64,000 nt of DNA from Dendrophyllia cribrosa (taxonomy: Eukaryota > Cnidaria > Anthozoa > Scleractinia > Dendrophylliidae), in contig JAJLRJ010000009.1 of NCBI GenBank assembly GCA_024195265.1, positions 2,193,501 to 2,257,500 on the forward strand. Reading direction: 5' to 3'. The notes under the pieces are model-generated. The model saw only the letters and a list, made by a program, of their open reading frames with translations. It searched no databases and was not told the origin of the DNA. Below, one piece after another: positions 21,719 through 35,200 of the stretch; position 1 is the first letter of the stretch, and the number at the start of each line of letters is the position of its first letter. A program made the position numbers and the translations under genes.

Positions 21719-21904
21719 GCTTCACTTGACAAACACTTCACTTCTGCGCGCACTTGTTAGGCCTGTTAGAATGGAATATACGCCGAAAAGAGAGTAAATA
21801 AGGTTTGCAGAATGTGCTTTCCAATAGTTTTCAGATATATCCAGCTGAAGCTGCCGCTTACGGCCAACATCTCATACGGTATGTGTTTTGGTACTTTAGA
21901 GACA

Positions 21905-22180
21905 TGTTTGCTCGTCTCAGTCTTATGTCCTTTGTTTGAGGGCTTGCTACTGATGTCATCTGTCCGTTGAACATTTTCACCAATTAGAGTGGTTGTTAGA
22001 TGGTTTATTCGCCATCAGGAATTTCAAGAATGGGACTGAATGTAGTCTGATTAATGGAAATATTCAATGGTCAAATGACGTCAAGACCAAGCCCTCAAAC
22101 AAAGGACATCAGACGGGGAGAGAAGGGAGTCAAAGGACATCAGACGGGACGAGAAGGGAGTGAGTGCGAGGGACCTCGGA
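21905..22180. mobile_element. MITE family B, copy 1
   Basis: The left part CTTTGTTTGAGGGCTTGCTA and right part GCCCTCAAACAAAGGACATC are inverted. GATGTCATCTG / AAATGACGTCAAG and CCAATTAG / AATATTCAATGGTCA continue the arms. A short direct duplication (CAAAGGACATCAGACGGG) follows. Related to 61640-61990. Confidence 0.7.
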
Positions 22181-22385
22181 CCGTCTAAGAATTAAGCTCG
22201 TTACACGTAATAGTTTGTACAGTAAAACTACACCGCAAATTCAAAACACCTGTTACAGCCAACAAAATGGGGCCCATGCGATTATCGTCTTACTCTTTTA
22301 TCTTTATGGTGTAGTTCCTGCAAATTAGCTGATGCGTTCCTGCAGACTTTGCAGATCAAATCTGCCGGACGCACCATTGACCACG

Positions 22386-22467
22386 TAAATAGACTGTCTA
22401 TTGCCTGTCTGCCTGTCTGCCTGTCTGCCTGTCTGCCTGTCTGCCTGTCTGCCTGTCTGCCTGTCTG
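22386..22467 (+). repeat. Octanucleotide microsatellite (TGTCTGCC)n
   Basis: About nine perfect units of an 8-bp repeat, upstream of the secreted-protein gene. Probably highly variable. Confidence 0.95.
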
Positions 22468-22809
22468 TTTTTTTTAAGCGGTTCATAAAATAATGAACAA
22501 TATACCAATTTTGAATCGACTTGTTTTTACCTGCTAATATGTCCCCCCGTATAGTCAAAATAGTTCTAAATTGAGGAGCTATAATACATTTTACTGCTAA
22601 ATAAGCTTTCAAGGTCGGCTAAATCGGTCAAGACTGTTAAAAATGACCCCATAAGGTGTCGAATTAACCTTCAAGGACTAATTCAGCACTTTGGGGTTGA
22701 AACAAAACTTTTTAAATGGGGTTCCTGATAATAAATATGATTAGCTAAGCTTTTTTTGTTCGGGCGAGAAAATAGTGGATCGTTATCAGGATCAGTCCAA
22801 TCGGGGAAG

Positions 22810-22900
22810 TGTCTGGAGCCCTGGAGCTCTAAAACCCGGAGCCCGGAGCCCGGGGCCCGGAGCCCGGAGCTCGGATCCCGGAGCCCGGAGCACGGAGCTC
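22810..22900 (+). repeat. GC-rich tandem repeat (GGAGCCC)n
   Basis: Imperfect 7-bp units GGAGCCC/GGAGCTC, including restriction-like palindromes, in otherwise AT-rich DNA. Confidence 0.85.
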
Positions 22901-24879
22901 GATTGCTTTCGTGCTTCTGGAGCTCAAGAAAGAAAAATTAAACAACAGGGCCCTTAAAATGTTCATTCTTTTACCTTGATTCCGTTGATTTTATTAACTG
23001 TTATAACAATGTTAAGAATTTAGTGGTATATCAGTACTATATACATCCGCTATAAATGATTGTTGTCGTTATTCTCTCTACCTATCAGCTCTACAATTGT
23101 TTTGAATACTGTATAGAGAAATTACACTTTAGTCATGCACTCTAAAGTTCTTAAAATTAAACAGGCAAAATTTATGCTAAACGAAGCAATACAGTTTTAC
23201 CACTGAGAGTAAAAATACCTTAACGTTTCCAGTTTAATTTTAAAACACAACAAGAGATCACAAGATAAGCAAAGAAGTCGAAAGCCTGTAAACATTTCAC
23301 CCACGCCCGTCCCAAATGTTACCAATTTAGTCGCATTTTCATACTTCGTTCTTCGCCCGTCAAGATAATTAATCATTTTCACGGGAAATGCGTTCTCGCT
23401 GTCATTTGTAAAGTTGTAATACAAACTTGTTTTGACAGACAGAGTTCTAGAATTTTGTACACACGTGTTGGCGGGTAAAAACAACACCCGAATTTAATAT
23501 AAAAGACAATTAGCCTCAAACTGGTTAAAGACAAAAGCACCTGTAATTCGAAATTATAATACATGAAATCGCAATATCCCGTCGCTATGTTATCAATTTC
23601 ATCTTACCTTTCTTCTTGAAAAAACGCTTGAAGTAATTTCGCTCAGTTTAAGGGCGTTAAAAGTTCGGACAGTTCTGTTGTGGATGTTATAAAAAGGTCG
23701 GTAAATAAACACGGTGGTATTTCACGAGCTGATCAGAACTCCTAAACAACAAATGACAACATTTCAACTCTTGGCATCATCGGGTGGTGCGATTGTTTTA
23801 CAAACAAATCATAAAAATCAACCTGTTAGTTGTACCTGCCGAGAAAAAATTACCTCTCGCGGTCACGTGGATCTTGGTGCAAGAATAAAACAAACAGGGA
23901 TTTTTTTATGGGATAAGTGGGAATGGAAATCGTATTGTTTCTGGATCGAATGGAAATTAGAAAATTTGGTTTTTATGGAGGGAGCAAAACCAGAGAACTC
24001 GCAGATCGACTATGCTTTTTTCTGATTTGTCCATTATGTTACATTTACACAAAATTCATTATATCTTCTAGTTAACACATAATGGCAGGAAATCTTAGCA
24101 AGCTCTACTGAGCTTTCTATAAGGAGATCCACATATAACAATTTGAACCATTTTAATCAGCAGATAGATGTGACACTTAGACGTTAAAATTGTTTTCTTC
24201 ATAAAAGATCTGGTAATCACATGATTTCTCTAGCATACTCAGGCTTTTATTTTGAACATGAGCTGTTATACTGTTTTTGAAAGAAACATGATTTTATTAT
24301 CTTCAATTTATTCCTTTGGTTAATTATTCCAGATTTGCGCCCTCATATTTTAATGAAAATGTTTCATAATTTTTCCTTCTATAACCAATAAATATGTTAG
24401 ATGGTGATCGATAAAACCCTCGGAACATCGACTAATTCAGCACAAAGTCAGGGATTCAAACGCAGTCGACGACAATGAGAGGCGAGCACTATTGCCACAG
24501 GCTTACCAACCTCCATCTGTGTGGTGGACTGTTCTTTTAAATGCTACGTCTGTTATAAATATAGTCTTTACTAAATGCAATATTTAGGGCTTTTTTTAAC
24601 TGATTAAAAGATACTAAAACCACTCAAAAATATGAATACGATGATGAACTTTGTTGTTATGTGTTTGTTTTGTTGATTTTGTTTTACAAACTTGAAGTTT
24701 GAGTGAGTAAATAAATTTGCAGGCAAGTCACATTTGTCCATTTTTGCAATTTTATTTTTAGGTTGTTTCATAATACGCCTAAAACAACATTACTGTATAT
24801 TTCATTTAAGTACTTTGATGAGCAGGTGATTCAAGTGTAAAGCAAGTTGCACATATATCGGCTGATTGCGTGGAACTTC

Positions 24880-25195
24880 TTTTGAATTTTATTTTGTAAA
24901 ATATTGAAAAACAATTGGAACCATGCAAAAGTACTGCTGAAGAGGTTTCATTTGAATGGTCACACCATAGGATTTCATTCACAGACTCAAAAGTTAGAAC
25001 AAATGGTACCATGCAAAAGTACTGCCGAAGAGGTTTCATTTGAATGGTCACACCATAGGATTTCATCAACAGACTCAAAAGTTAGAACAAATGGTACCAG
25101 GCAAAAGTACTGCTGAAGAGGTTTCATTTGAATGGTTACACCACAGGATTTCGTCTACAGACTTGAAAGTTAGCACTACACTTCATGTCTCTATA
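24880..25195 (+). repeat. Minisatellite family, 86-bp variant, about 3 units with flanks
   Basis: A subfamily with unit landmarks ATGGTACCATGCAAAAGTAC, GAGGTTTCATTTGAATGG and AGACTCAAAAGTTAGAAC. The left flank TTTTGTAAAATATTGAAAAA is shared with the copies at 9135, 44445 and 62772, so the tandem core lies inside a larger dispersed element. Confidence 0.85.
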
Positions 25196-26207
25196 AATGA
25201 GTTGAGGAAAAATTCGTTGCAGCGTTTGCCGCAATCTTTGCGAAACTCAAATGAGCCCTATTTATCATAAGAATATCGCGACAACGAGAAAATGGCAAGA
25301 AATCGCTAGTTTATATTGCAGGTACATTTATGTTGGCCCTAGAGAATTTTTGACACAACTTACATCGCCGGCAACAAAAGTACGTGGCAAGTTGCACGAA
25401 TCGTTGGCCTGAGTATACCCACCTTAATATCAGACTGAAAATAATCCAAATTTAACCTGCATGACCGTCAGAAATTATTTTTCTCCGAATTCTCCATCTG
25501 CTTCAATTAAAACGAAATCTAAGTTGACTCCCCCCAAAAATGGAGATCCGTTGCAACAAAGCCAGTGCGACAATTTTTGTGAGTGTCTTCGACGCGGTCT
25601 CAAAAATCGGAATTCTGTCTTAAACATGGTCAGGGTTTGAGCCGGCGGCCGAGTCGCCCCTCCCTCCCCTCCCTGCCCGAGCGTCTGCCGCGGAGTACCC
25701 TCCTAAACCTCCTTAAAACCATGCCATGTCGGCCCGCACGTCCCCGTTAAGGCAAGATAAGTGAGTACCCCCATCCCCTTCTGAATTCCGAGCTGAAGGT
25801 GCACTTTTAAATTAATCAGTGGGGCGAAATAGATTATTTAGATAAACCGTATTTTTTTTACCAGCATTGCAAATGAGTTTTATTACTTAGTGGATAAGCT
25901 AAAGCTTACATTTTGGCATAAATGTTTCCTTCAACATAATTTATGTCTGATACATGGTATAAAGACTTAAATGCTGTGGGTTTTTTCACGAATATAAGTT
26001 AATTCTTTTCTTAATTAATTTTTTTTGTGTTACCTGCTGGTCTACATAAAATTTGGAATGCTTTCAAATGAACAATTACCATTTAAAATATAAATCTTGG
26101 CGAATGGAAAACAATCATATTGATGGCAAAGAAATTGGACGCCAAAAATATTTTTTTACTGTTAACTGAGCAAAGAGCTTGACAAGGCGAGTTGAGGTAA
26201 AGCGAAA

Positions 26208-29200
26208 ATGGGGAGCTTTTTCTCAACAAGCAAAAAGGAATATGACCTTACACCAGTGAATGAAAGGCCCATTATTGGTAAGCAAAATAGAATTTGTCTA
26301 AGTTATGCATAAAAATTGGTCAACTAAGAAATGAAGACTGGAAGACAAGGTCTCTGGTGAAATTAAACAAAATGCGATGCCCAATTTGTCAGAAAACATA
26401 TTCAGTATAAGGCCTTAACGAGAAAAAATTGTAGATATTGAGAACTCGTTATATCTGAATATACATAGAATTTACATCTGTAGAAGAGACTCGACCTTCT
26501 TAGCTTAAATTTCGATGTTTCTTAATCGTTTATTGAGAGTTAATTGTCGGGACGAATTGTGAACGAATTGTGACGAAATCCGACAAGACATTGGTCAGAA
26601 AATATATTCAACACAAGGATTAGAATGAAGTAAATGAATTGGTAAAAATTTGAGAATTCATTATATAATTCATCGTCTTCTGTACGTCTGTTGTAAAAAT
26701 TCCAGTCTCCTTATTTCAAATATCTTCGTTTTTTAACGAGTTACTTCAAGATAACATTATGTTCTTTTGGTTACCCAAATATTAAGTTGGAGTTATTTCG
26801 AAAAAACGTGCATGGTAAACACTAAACATTCGTTTTCTATATTTCATTGCAACATAAAAACGTGTGCAGCACTCACTGTTGATGCCAGATATGCAAATAA
26901 CAATGTTGATAAACAGAAGATTTCAGTTTTTACTTTTGAGATACATAATTTGAAAACATCATGTTACCCAAAAGAACGGATGGAAAAACTGTCCGCTTTT
27001 TGCAAACCAGAAGCTTTGATAAAATATTATACGTGAGTTCCACTGACTGTCTTGCATGAAAAAAGTTCAAATATTGCAATATCGAGGACCATATGTTTTT
27101 TAAAAGCCTCCTAAAATTTCAAAAGGCCCCTATAAGCCAATTTCTAGAATAAACCCTGGATGGAAATAGTTCAATGTTTTTTTTCAGTTTTTACGTGTTT
27201 TCGATGCAATATTTTGATGGTCACGTTTTTAACGGCCTGGGTGTGTTTCTGCTGTGTCGAGACATTAAATTTTCATGTTTAACATTAAACTAGCGGCCGT
27301 GTATCTGCCAAGAGAAACATTGGCAAGAAGACAAATTCATACAAATCAGCCTGTGACAAATGTCAAACAAATGCCGGTGTGAAAACAAAAAATTTGAATG
27401 CCACGACAACTATCGTATTTAGACCAATAAACTGAATAGTCACAAATGGGATGTTTATTCGGACCATTCACGTATTTAACCTCTTCACTCCCTGAGTCAA
27501 TGTTGAAGACAAGAAGTGTTGTTCTAACTTTTGAGTCTTCAGCAGCAGCAGACTGTACTTTTGCAAGGTACCATTTTTTTTTCAATATTACAAAATGAAA
27601 TTTTTTATTTTTTTTATTTTTGATGTTTGGCACTCTTGGGAGTTAAGTTAAAGAATATAACAGTTTGAATGCATCTGACATACTTCGAGTCATTGATTGA
27701 AGGCGTTATTATTATCGTATTTTTTTATGAAAATTAAATACCACGATATGTATATGTTGTAATTAATTTTTTATCTCAGGTAATTTTTATTTTTCCATTG
27801 TTTTTGGGTATGGTAATATATGCTAATGAATTTGAAACAAAGGAAAAACAAAAATTAACTGGAATAAAAAATTAACTACAACATATACGACTTCTATTAG
27901 TTTGGAATCACGGTTTGTCATTACCGAAGCAATTGCTATAAGCTATAAATAAAAGTACTTGCATGCAGAAATAGGTTAAAATCCACAAACGGTCTGCATT
28001 TCACTGCATGGTACTTTTTCAAACGTTCAAGTCAGAACCGTTTATTGATATATGCACTGATGTATGTAGTGAATCACCTTGTTGTTCTTATTTAGGGATA
28101 CTCTCTTTGGACTGCTCGGACAGTGCATTTTCAAAAGACGGAAAGTCCTACATAGCCTCGTCTTATGTCAAGTATATTGAGAGCGCCGGCGCCCGTGTTG
28201 TGCCAATACGGTATCCTTTAACTAACCTTGCACTAACACGGCATCCTGTTTTATTTATATTGGTCCAATACGGTACATTACAGTAGTATTAGTCAGAATA
28301 ACATATAATGTTTCATTAAACCTCTGCTACCAAATGGTCCGGCGATAAGATCGCCCATTCGTCTTTTCGCTGATAACTCGCAAAGCCAAAAACTGATGCC
28401 TTCTTTTTTACGTAGTTCTTTCACTTCCAAAGGGATCTAAGATCGAAAAAAGGAAAAAATACATAATTTTATTTTTAAAAATATATAGAAACAAGCGACA
28501 TCAAATGAAACTATAGTTTCATTTGAATAGTCGCGCGTATGGATTTTATCCACAGACTTACATGTAAAGGCTACATTTAAGAACCACCTTTTACGGCATA
28601 ATAAACGTTAGAACAAGAACGTTCTATTCAGTAGTGTTCATTTTATTAGACAACTTAACTTGCTGTAATAACAAATATACTAAACAAGGAACATGTAGGA
28701 ACAGCACTCAGTTCTTCTCGCTTTAGGTATAAAGTGTAAGATTAATGTTACTTCCTTGACACACCTTCAAGTATTGATTTAAAGAAAGAAGAGTTGGAAG
28801 AACTGTTTAACAGCATAAATGGGTAGGTGGCACTCAGGAACTGAAACTTTTCTTTCTTTATTCTTTTGATCAGAACCTTAATGTGATTCCTCTGTTTTGC
28901 ATTGAGCATCACTAACTGTGCATTGTTTCTTGCGTCATTAGCGGTTAGAGGTTTCTTTTGCATGCATGAGACTAAGCTCATTAAAGAAACAAGTGGCCGT
29001 TTACTTCAAAAAGAGCACAAATGCCCCACCTTTTTATGATTCATTCTAATTAAGTAACCATAACCTTTGTATAAGAAAAGTCTGATCAAATTTCTATTGT
29101 TGGAAATTAAACGAATTAGAGAACTGAACTGCAGTTCAGTTTTCTGTTTTACATTTTGGTACCTCTGAGGACAATACATTTCATCTCATTTTTACCTAGA

Positions 29201-32200
29201 GCTTAGATAAATGCAAACTGTGCAGTTTACCATTGTCCACCACGATGGAATTTGACGATTTTTAGTGTGTCCTCACCAGTTCGGAGTTACGTGGAGTTTT
29301 AAAATAAATTGCAATACACTTTCACAACAACACTGAATAATACTAAAATGGAGTATATTCGATGCCCGACTGCTCCAAAACCAACACTGATATCCGGATT
29401 TTTATTTTAAAATTGAAATTCATATGTGATGAATATCCAGTAGGCAAAGCTTGAACAAGAATCTATTGTTAGTTTTATTTCAGCAACCAATCTGTTTCCC
29501 AGAATCCGCGTTACCCTTGTCCAGCGGAACGGGCGCTGGACAAGGGTAACGCAGACTCTGGGAACGAGATTGCAAATGGCCTTAATAACTTTTCATGTTA
29601 CTTAATCTTGTGTATTTGGTCTTAAAGAGTGTTATTACCAGGAGGAGGTGCCAGTCTGTCGAACTCTGGTTTCCTAAAAACTGGAAAAATAATTTATGAT
29701 TTGGCAGTGAAGGTAGGACGTTCTATATTACTGTTATAACAGGGTTGGTGTAAAGGAAGCAGCGTGGGTTTGTGGTTAGGGCGCCGGAATTAAAATCCGG
29801 AGCTCCCGGGTTCAATTCTCACTCTGACCACCAGCCTCTTGTCAGTTGGAGAGAGGAGAGAGGGGAGGGAGAGAGGGGAGAGGGAGTATGAAGAGGGAGA
29901 GGGGACGGTGGAACTCTCCTAAAATTAAAATCAAAGTTGTTAACACCCTAAACATAACGAACATCAGAGCATGAAATGCAAACGGGTGCCAAGCGCGGGA
30001 AAACGCGTGCAAGCTAGTGGCCTGTTATTAATATGTCTGGGACCTGATTGGTTGGTTTCTTTGTTTTGAGCTCATTGCGCATGCCTTTTAGCCAGTTCTG
30101 TCACTGTCAGTGGAGTTTATTGGTAGTTCCCTTGATTAGTATTGCGATGTACTAGAATTTTATGACACTCAAATAATGGTTTCATCATTATTCATCATCA
30201 CAGAAAACTGGATGCGAGACTCAGAGTGTCATTAAGCCAAAAGAGAAGGAACTTTAGGGCAGGGGCGGGACCAGACTACATCGTAAAGGGAGGGGGATGT
30301 GAAAATGTTACGGACTGAGAAAACATTTTGTCGCTTCGGCCCTTATTTTTTGGCAGGATCAGAAAGGGCCGGGGAGGACCCCCGACCCCCGACCCCCAAC
30401 CCCCGACCCCCGAACCCCGACCCCCGACCCCTCCCCTACAACAGCCACTGAACTTGTTTAGTGCAGTTTAGTTCTTTAGTCAATCGATAACCCCATGCAC
30501 TCATTGTTTTATGCTAGGCCTGTGATTCCGGAGACAAGTTTCCATTATGGGGAGTTTGCCTCGGTTTTGAAATGCTTAATGTTGTGACCAGTGTGTTGGA
30601 AAGTGACGAAATACTAGCATCGTGTGACGCAGAAAACTATTCCGTCACATTGGATTTTACTTCAGGTAACATTATATAATTGTTAAGATTTTATGACGTT
30701 TTAAAATGTGACGGCCCTCCAGTATTCACATTTCTGCAGTTTATGTTTGTCGTAAATGCGATGCTAAATGTTTCTATTGGGTTTGTCTGTCGGTGGCTGG
30801 GTCGGTGGCTGGGTCGGTGGCTGCGTCGGTGGGTGGGTGGGTCGGTGGGTGGGTAGGCCAGTGTGTGAGTGGTCGGGAGTTTGGTTACGTAGGTTGAAAC
30901 GTTTTAATGCTAATGGCCATAAAACGCATATAAAAAAATACAGTGGTACTGTTTGTTGCTGTTTGTGCAATGCACATGTTAGACATCACCGCGAGCCAAT
31001 AACGACTAAATTTAATCTGAATGCAAGGCTGGTACTACGGCGAAATGGCAGATGTGTTGGCCCATATTTTGAATAGTCAAACCGAATAGATAGATGTGGA
31101 TAGATGTGAGTAGATGGATAGATGGACCTACAGACGATGGGTCGAATGACCTTCTTCTATCACAAGCGATTCAAAAATGCTGTTTTCCGGCAAGACGAAT
31201 CAGATCACATATGTGGGTCGGCTTCTCCTCACTGAATACTGTTTCTATTTCTTTCATTGCAGATTCTTGTCAAAGCCAAATGTTTGGTTCAGCACCTGCA
31301 GAAGTCATAAAAATCCTTAAAGAGCAAAAGGTCTCTTTTAACAACCACAAAAAGTGCGTTCCTGTAGAGGTACGTAATCAATTCAACACGTTTATATTAG
31401 CTTACATTTCTGTTTTTAGTGTTACATGGGGCGATTTTCGCTGATCGACGATTTGCAATGCAATATTCATTCCCGACACTCCCTATATGTTGTAAGTTAA
31501 TGTCAGAAGCCCATTGTGAAAAACGGTTGCGAAAAGATAATATTTATAACGCCACAATCACTCTGGCGAAATCTTGCAAGTTTGCTATTATAACTCAAAC
31601 TAAATTGTAGTTGTTATGTTTTGGTAAAGATTTGCATTGCATTATTAATTAAGATATGAAGAATAAATGCTACTTAAAAATAAATAAATAGATGATACCC
31701 AGTGATGGAAGTTATACGTCAGTCAAAACGGCTGTCGAAGCGTGTGTCACTTGTTTCAGTGAGTGATTAGCAAACTATTTTATTTCTCCACGGTTTAGAT
31801 CCTGAGTAACACATCGGAAGCCAATGTAGTAAAATACAGGCTGTACAGAATTTTTTCTTGTCGCATAATAAGTGGAGCCAGAACAGTATGATCACGTAAC
31901 ACCGACTTTAAAACAGCTTAACTGGCTTCCTGAGTGAGGCAGCATCTGTATAATACCGCGATGCTATCATAGCATATAATTGCATGACTGGGGTGCTACT
32001 GGTTACTTGTCTGAACAGTTTATAAGGCGTGGCGATGTGTCGACCTGCACCACTAGAAACTCTCAAATGCTCAACATCTCCTTTTTAAAAACTGCGACTG
32101 GCCAATGAACTTTTTATTATTGCACGCTGGAACTCTCTGCCATCAGAACTAAAGACCGCAGAACCCTTAACTAAGTTCAAGCGCCTGCTCAGGCGCAAAC

Positions 32201-35200
32201 TTTTAACGGACCAGTAGCTTTTAACTTAGTTTTCACTATTTAGTTTGAATCTTTTTATTATTGTATTAGTTTTTAACCTATAGTTTTATTATCTAGATCA
32301 TATTTTTATTACTATTGAAACTATTTCGCTGAAAAGCCTCGTTGGGGGAAGTTATTATGTATGTATTAGCGGACACACCTTCTTTGCTACAACTTTGTTG
32401 TGTACAAGTTAAATTTAAAATCGTTAAGTGTAACATCATTTCATCTGGGTATCTGCAGTGTACAATAGTAGAAAAAGGTTTCCACACTTTTCAACATTAA
32501 TCCTACTCAGACCGGGCTGTTTTTGGGTCTTCTGGGACCCATCTCCTCCCCACAGCCCCTCCCCCATGCACCACAACTTCAAAAGTATCAAAGTTGTGGC
32601 TTTGAAACTCGGAGGGTTTTAAGCACGTCCAAAATACTTTTGTAGTACAAATGTTAAATTTCTTTGCGAAAATACAATTGACAGAAATTCTGGGCAGACA
32701 AAAGTATTTCTGGATTCTTCAATGTCCTCTCCACTAACAAGGACAGGAATGGATTGGAATTTATCTCCACTATTGAAGGTAGAGTGAACGACTTAACTAT
32801 TCGTATACTGCATTATCATTTCCGTGAAAATCAATATAAATACACTGAGCACGTGACAGCTTACAAACTTGTTATCAGTCTAACCTGTTACCATGTGGGC
32901 CCGAGAGGGGAGGGGCAGGGAAACGCTAGACTTTCACAAAGTCCATTTTGTTTGAATTCCCGGTCAGGCAAGTACCAGGAAAATAAGGGCAGACTGACTC
33001 TCCCCAGCCTCCTCGTCTTTATTTCCGCGTCGCTCTTTTGCGCACTCCCCACTATCAGGAGCCCATCACCCGGAGCCACCATCTCCCATATAAACCCTAG
33101 GAGACAACCTTTGCCCATATCTTTTTATTTTTAGACGTTCGAATTCCCGCGAATGCATTATGCCGTCCAATCAGAACAAAGTTTTTGTGTTACGTCACAC
33201 GCAGTCACACTCCAGTGATCGAGTCGTCTTACAAAATATTCTCTTGAGACTGTTCTAAAAATAAAAAGATACGAGCAAAGGTTGACTCAATGATATAGTC
33301 CGTATGGAGGCTCCGGGTGATGGGCTCCTGACACTATCTGAACGCCTGGAACATATATGAGCAGTCCTTTTAGTTTAGATAACATAACATTGCAAAATTG
33401 CAAGTGAAACTGATTAAAATCAAGGATGGTATAAACTAAGTCATGATTCATGAACCACCGTAAAGAGATTCATAGGCTGACACACTGGATTTTTTGCTGT
33501 CCAATTGACGGAAGGTTAGACACGACGATACTGTCCTTTCTCTATCTGAACAAGAACGCCATCAGCTCGTCGCCACGAATTCAGCTCCTGAACAGCTTGC
33601 CAAGTTATACAAAAACCAAGGGGAGGGGGAGTACTCCTATTTAAAAATGACGGGGGTGTTTGTCGGAAATGTTTGAAAAAAGCCCTTACTTCATTTTGTG
33701 TGCTTGGCTCAAATCAAATTTTACCCCTAAAACAACCCATGCCATATTTTTTCGGCTCAACGCCCTAAAAGGTACCGCGATAATTCTAACGGTAGTCATT
33801 TTAGATTTTTAGCACCCTAAGAGATACCAATCTACAAATTTTGCCCCCTAAAAGGTACGACGATCATCCAGCTCATTATAATATAGGAGTGCCTCCTCCC
33901 CTCCCCCCGGGGGATAATTGGGCGAGTTGGAATTTTTAATATCGTTCCGCCCAGGTGACGTCATATTTGGCAGCATTGCATTGTGGGATCGAAATGCGGA
34001 CAAATATTTCAAAATGGCTGCCTCGGAAACACCAGTTTTTGCGATTCCTCATGACATGTTGAGGATAATTGTCGAGTTGTACTCAAGAACAGTGCTTTGT
34101 AGCACCTGATTTTTTTGTAGCTTCCTGCGTAGTTCTTGAATGTTTGTACGCATTTCAATCCCATGATACTGCGCGAATTTTCTATTTTTAGAATCTGGGC
34201 GGTACGCTATTCACCCTTTCTTAAACTACTTCACGATTTTTTCCCTTGGCGTTGCCGTCATTCTTGCAGTAAAGGAGCTAAGTCGTCGGGGATTTGTAAC
34301 GTTAAAACTAGTTTCCATGACACCAAGGGAGCGCTTATTTGTTAGAGCGCTTAGTCAAGTGTGGATGCTTATTCGAGGAAATACGGTAAGATATTCGGCT
34401 TTAAAACAAAAATAAGCGTCAATCTAAACATAGTTAATAGAACAAACTGGTTATGAAGCTCAACAAATTTTAAAAAGAGTGTACAAAGCTGCCTTGTTTT
34501 ATGTTGAACGAACCGTGACCCTGCACATTGTTTTGTTGAACGTGTGAGCCCAAATGTTTCTACTGGTCAGTTGCTCATATGCATTTCAATACCTTTTGTA
34601 TTTTGTGTAGGGTCAAGGCAAACGAACAAAAGAAATGGAGAACAAAAACATATAACAAAGGACTTACTGGGTTTCATAACCAGTTTATTCTATTGACTAT
34701 GATCTAAAGGTTCCTATTTTATCCACCAATCACAGGTAAAAAGTATCCGTTTTTTGGGACCCAGTGGCATCCGGAGAAACTTCAGTTTGAGTGGACACCG
34801 AAAGAGGAGATTGAACATTCACCTGATGCTATTCACATTGGACAGTACATGGCAAATGTCTTTGTCAATCAAGGTACAAACAATTAAGCCATCTTTCGGG
34901 GGGAAGGAGAAGGGGAAGGGGGAAGGGGGAAGGTGAAACAAGATCGGAGCATCAATATCAACCAATTCCTCGAGACGGCCGCTGTTTAAACAGTTAACTG
35001 AATGAGCTTAAAGTTTGTTTTACATTATTTGATTTTAAAACTGAAATAGTCACTAAAACAAAGCCGTACACGAGCACAAACAGCCCATACGACTTGAGCT
35101 TAACATGGTTTCTGTAGCATGAACCAGGCGGAGATCACTGATGCCTCGAACCACGGACCAGATCAAAAGTTTGATAAGCTAACAACTTGATCACCTGCGA

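Larger units (their letters stand above)
21719..26207. other. Divergent intergenic region between the secreted-protein gene and GGH
   Basis: Contains MITE B copy 1, an octamer microsatellite, a GC-rich tandem and an 86-bp minisatellite array. A moderately GC-rich patch at 25630-25760, about 450 bp before the GGH start, could be the GGH promoter region. The 103-codon frame at 23714-24025 shows no family motif or splice partner and is not called. Confidence 0.5.

Noticed and set aside
22386..22467. CRISPR-like array
   Set aside because: Plain 8-bp microsatellite without spacers, in a eukaryotic genome.
23714..24025. 103-codon frame with several Trp and Lys
   Set aside because: No homology signal that I recognise, no signal peptide and no splice partner; kept only as intergenic sequence.
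29762..29835. Functional tRNA gene
   Set aside because: The acceptor stem does not pair and a GA-rich SINE-like tail follows; only the promoter boxes are tRNA-like.
30764..31076. Gly-Trp-Val-Gly or Thr-Pro repeat proteins
   Set aside because: Translation of a 12-bp intronic minisatellite on either strand.
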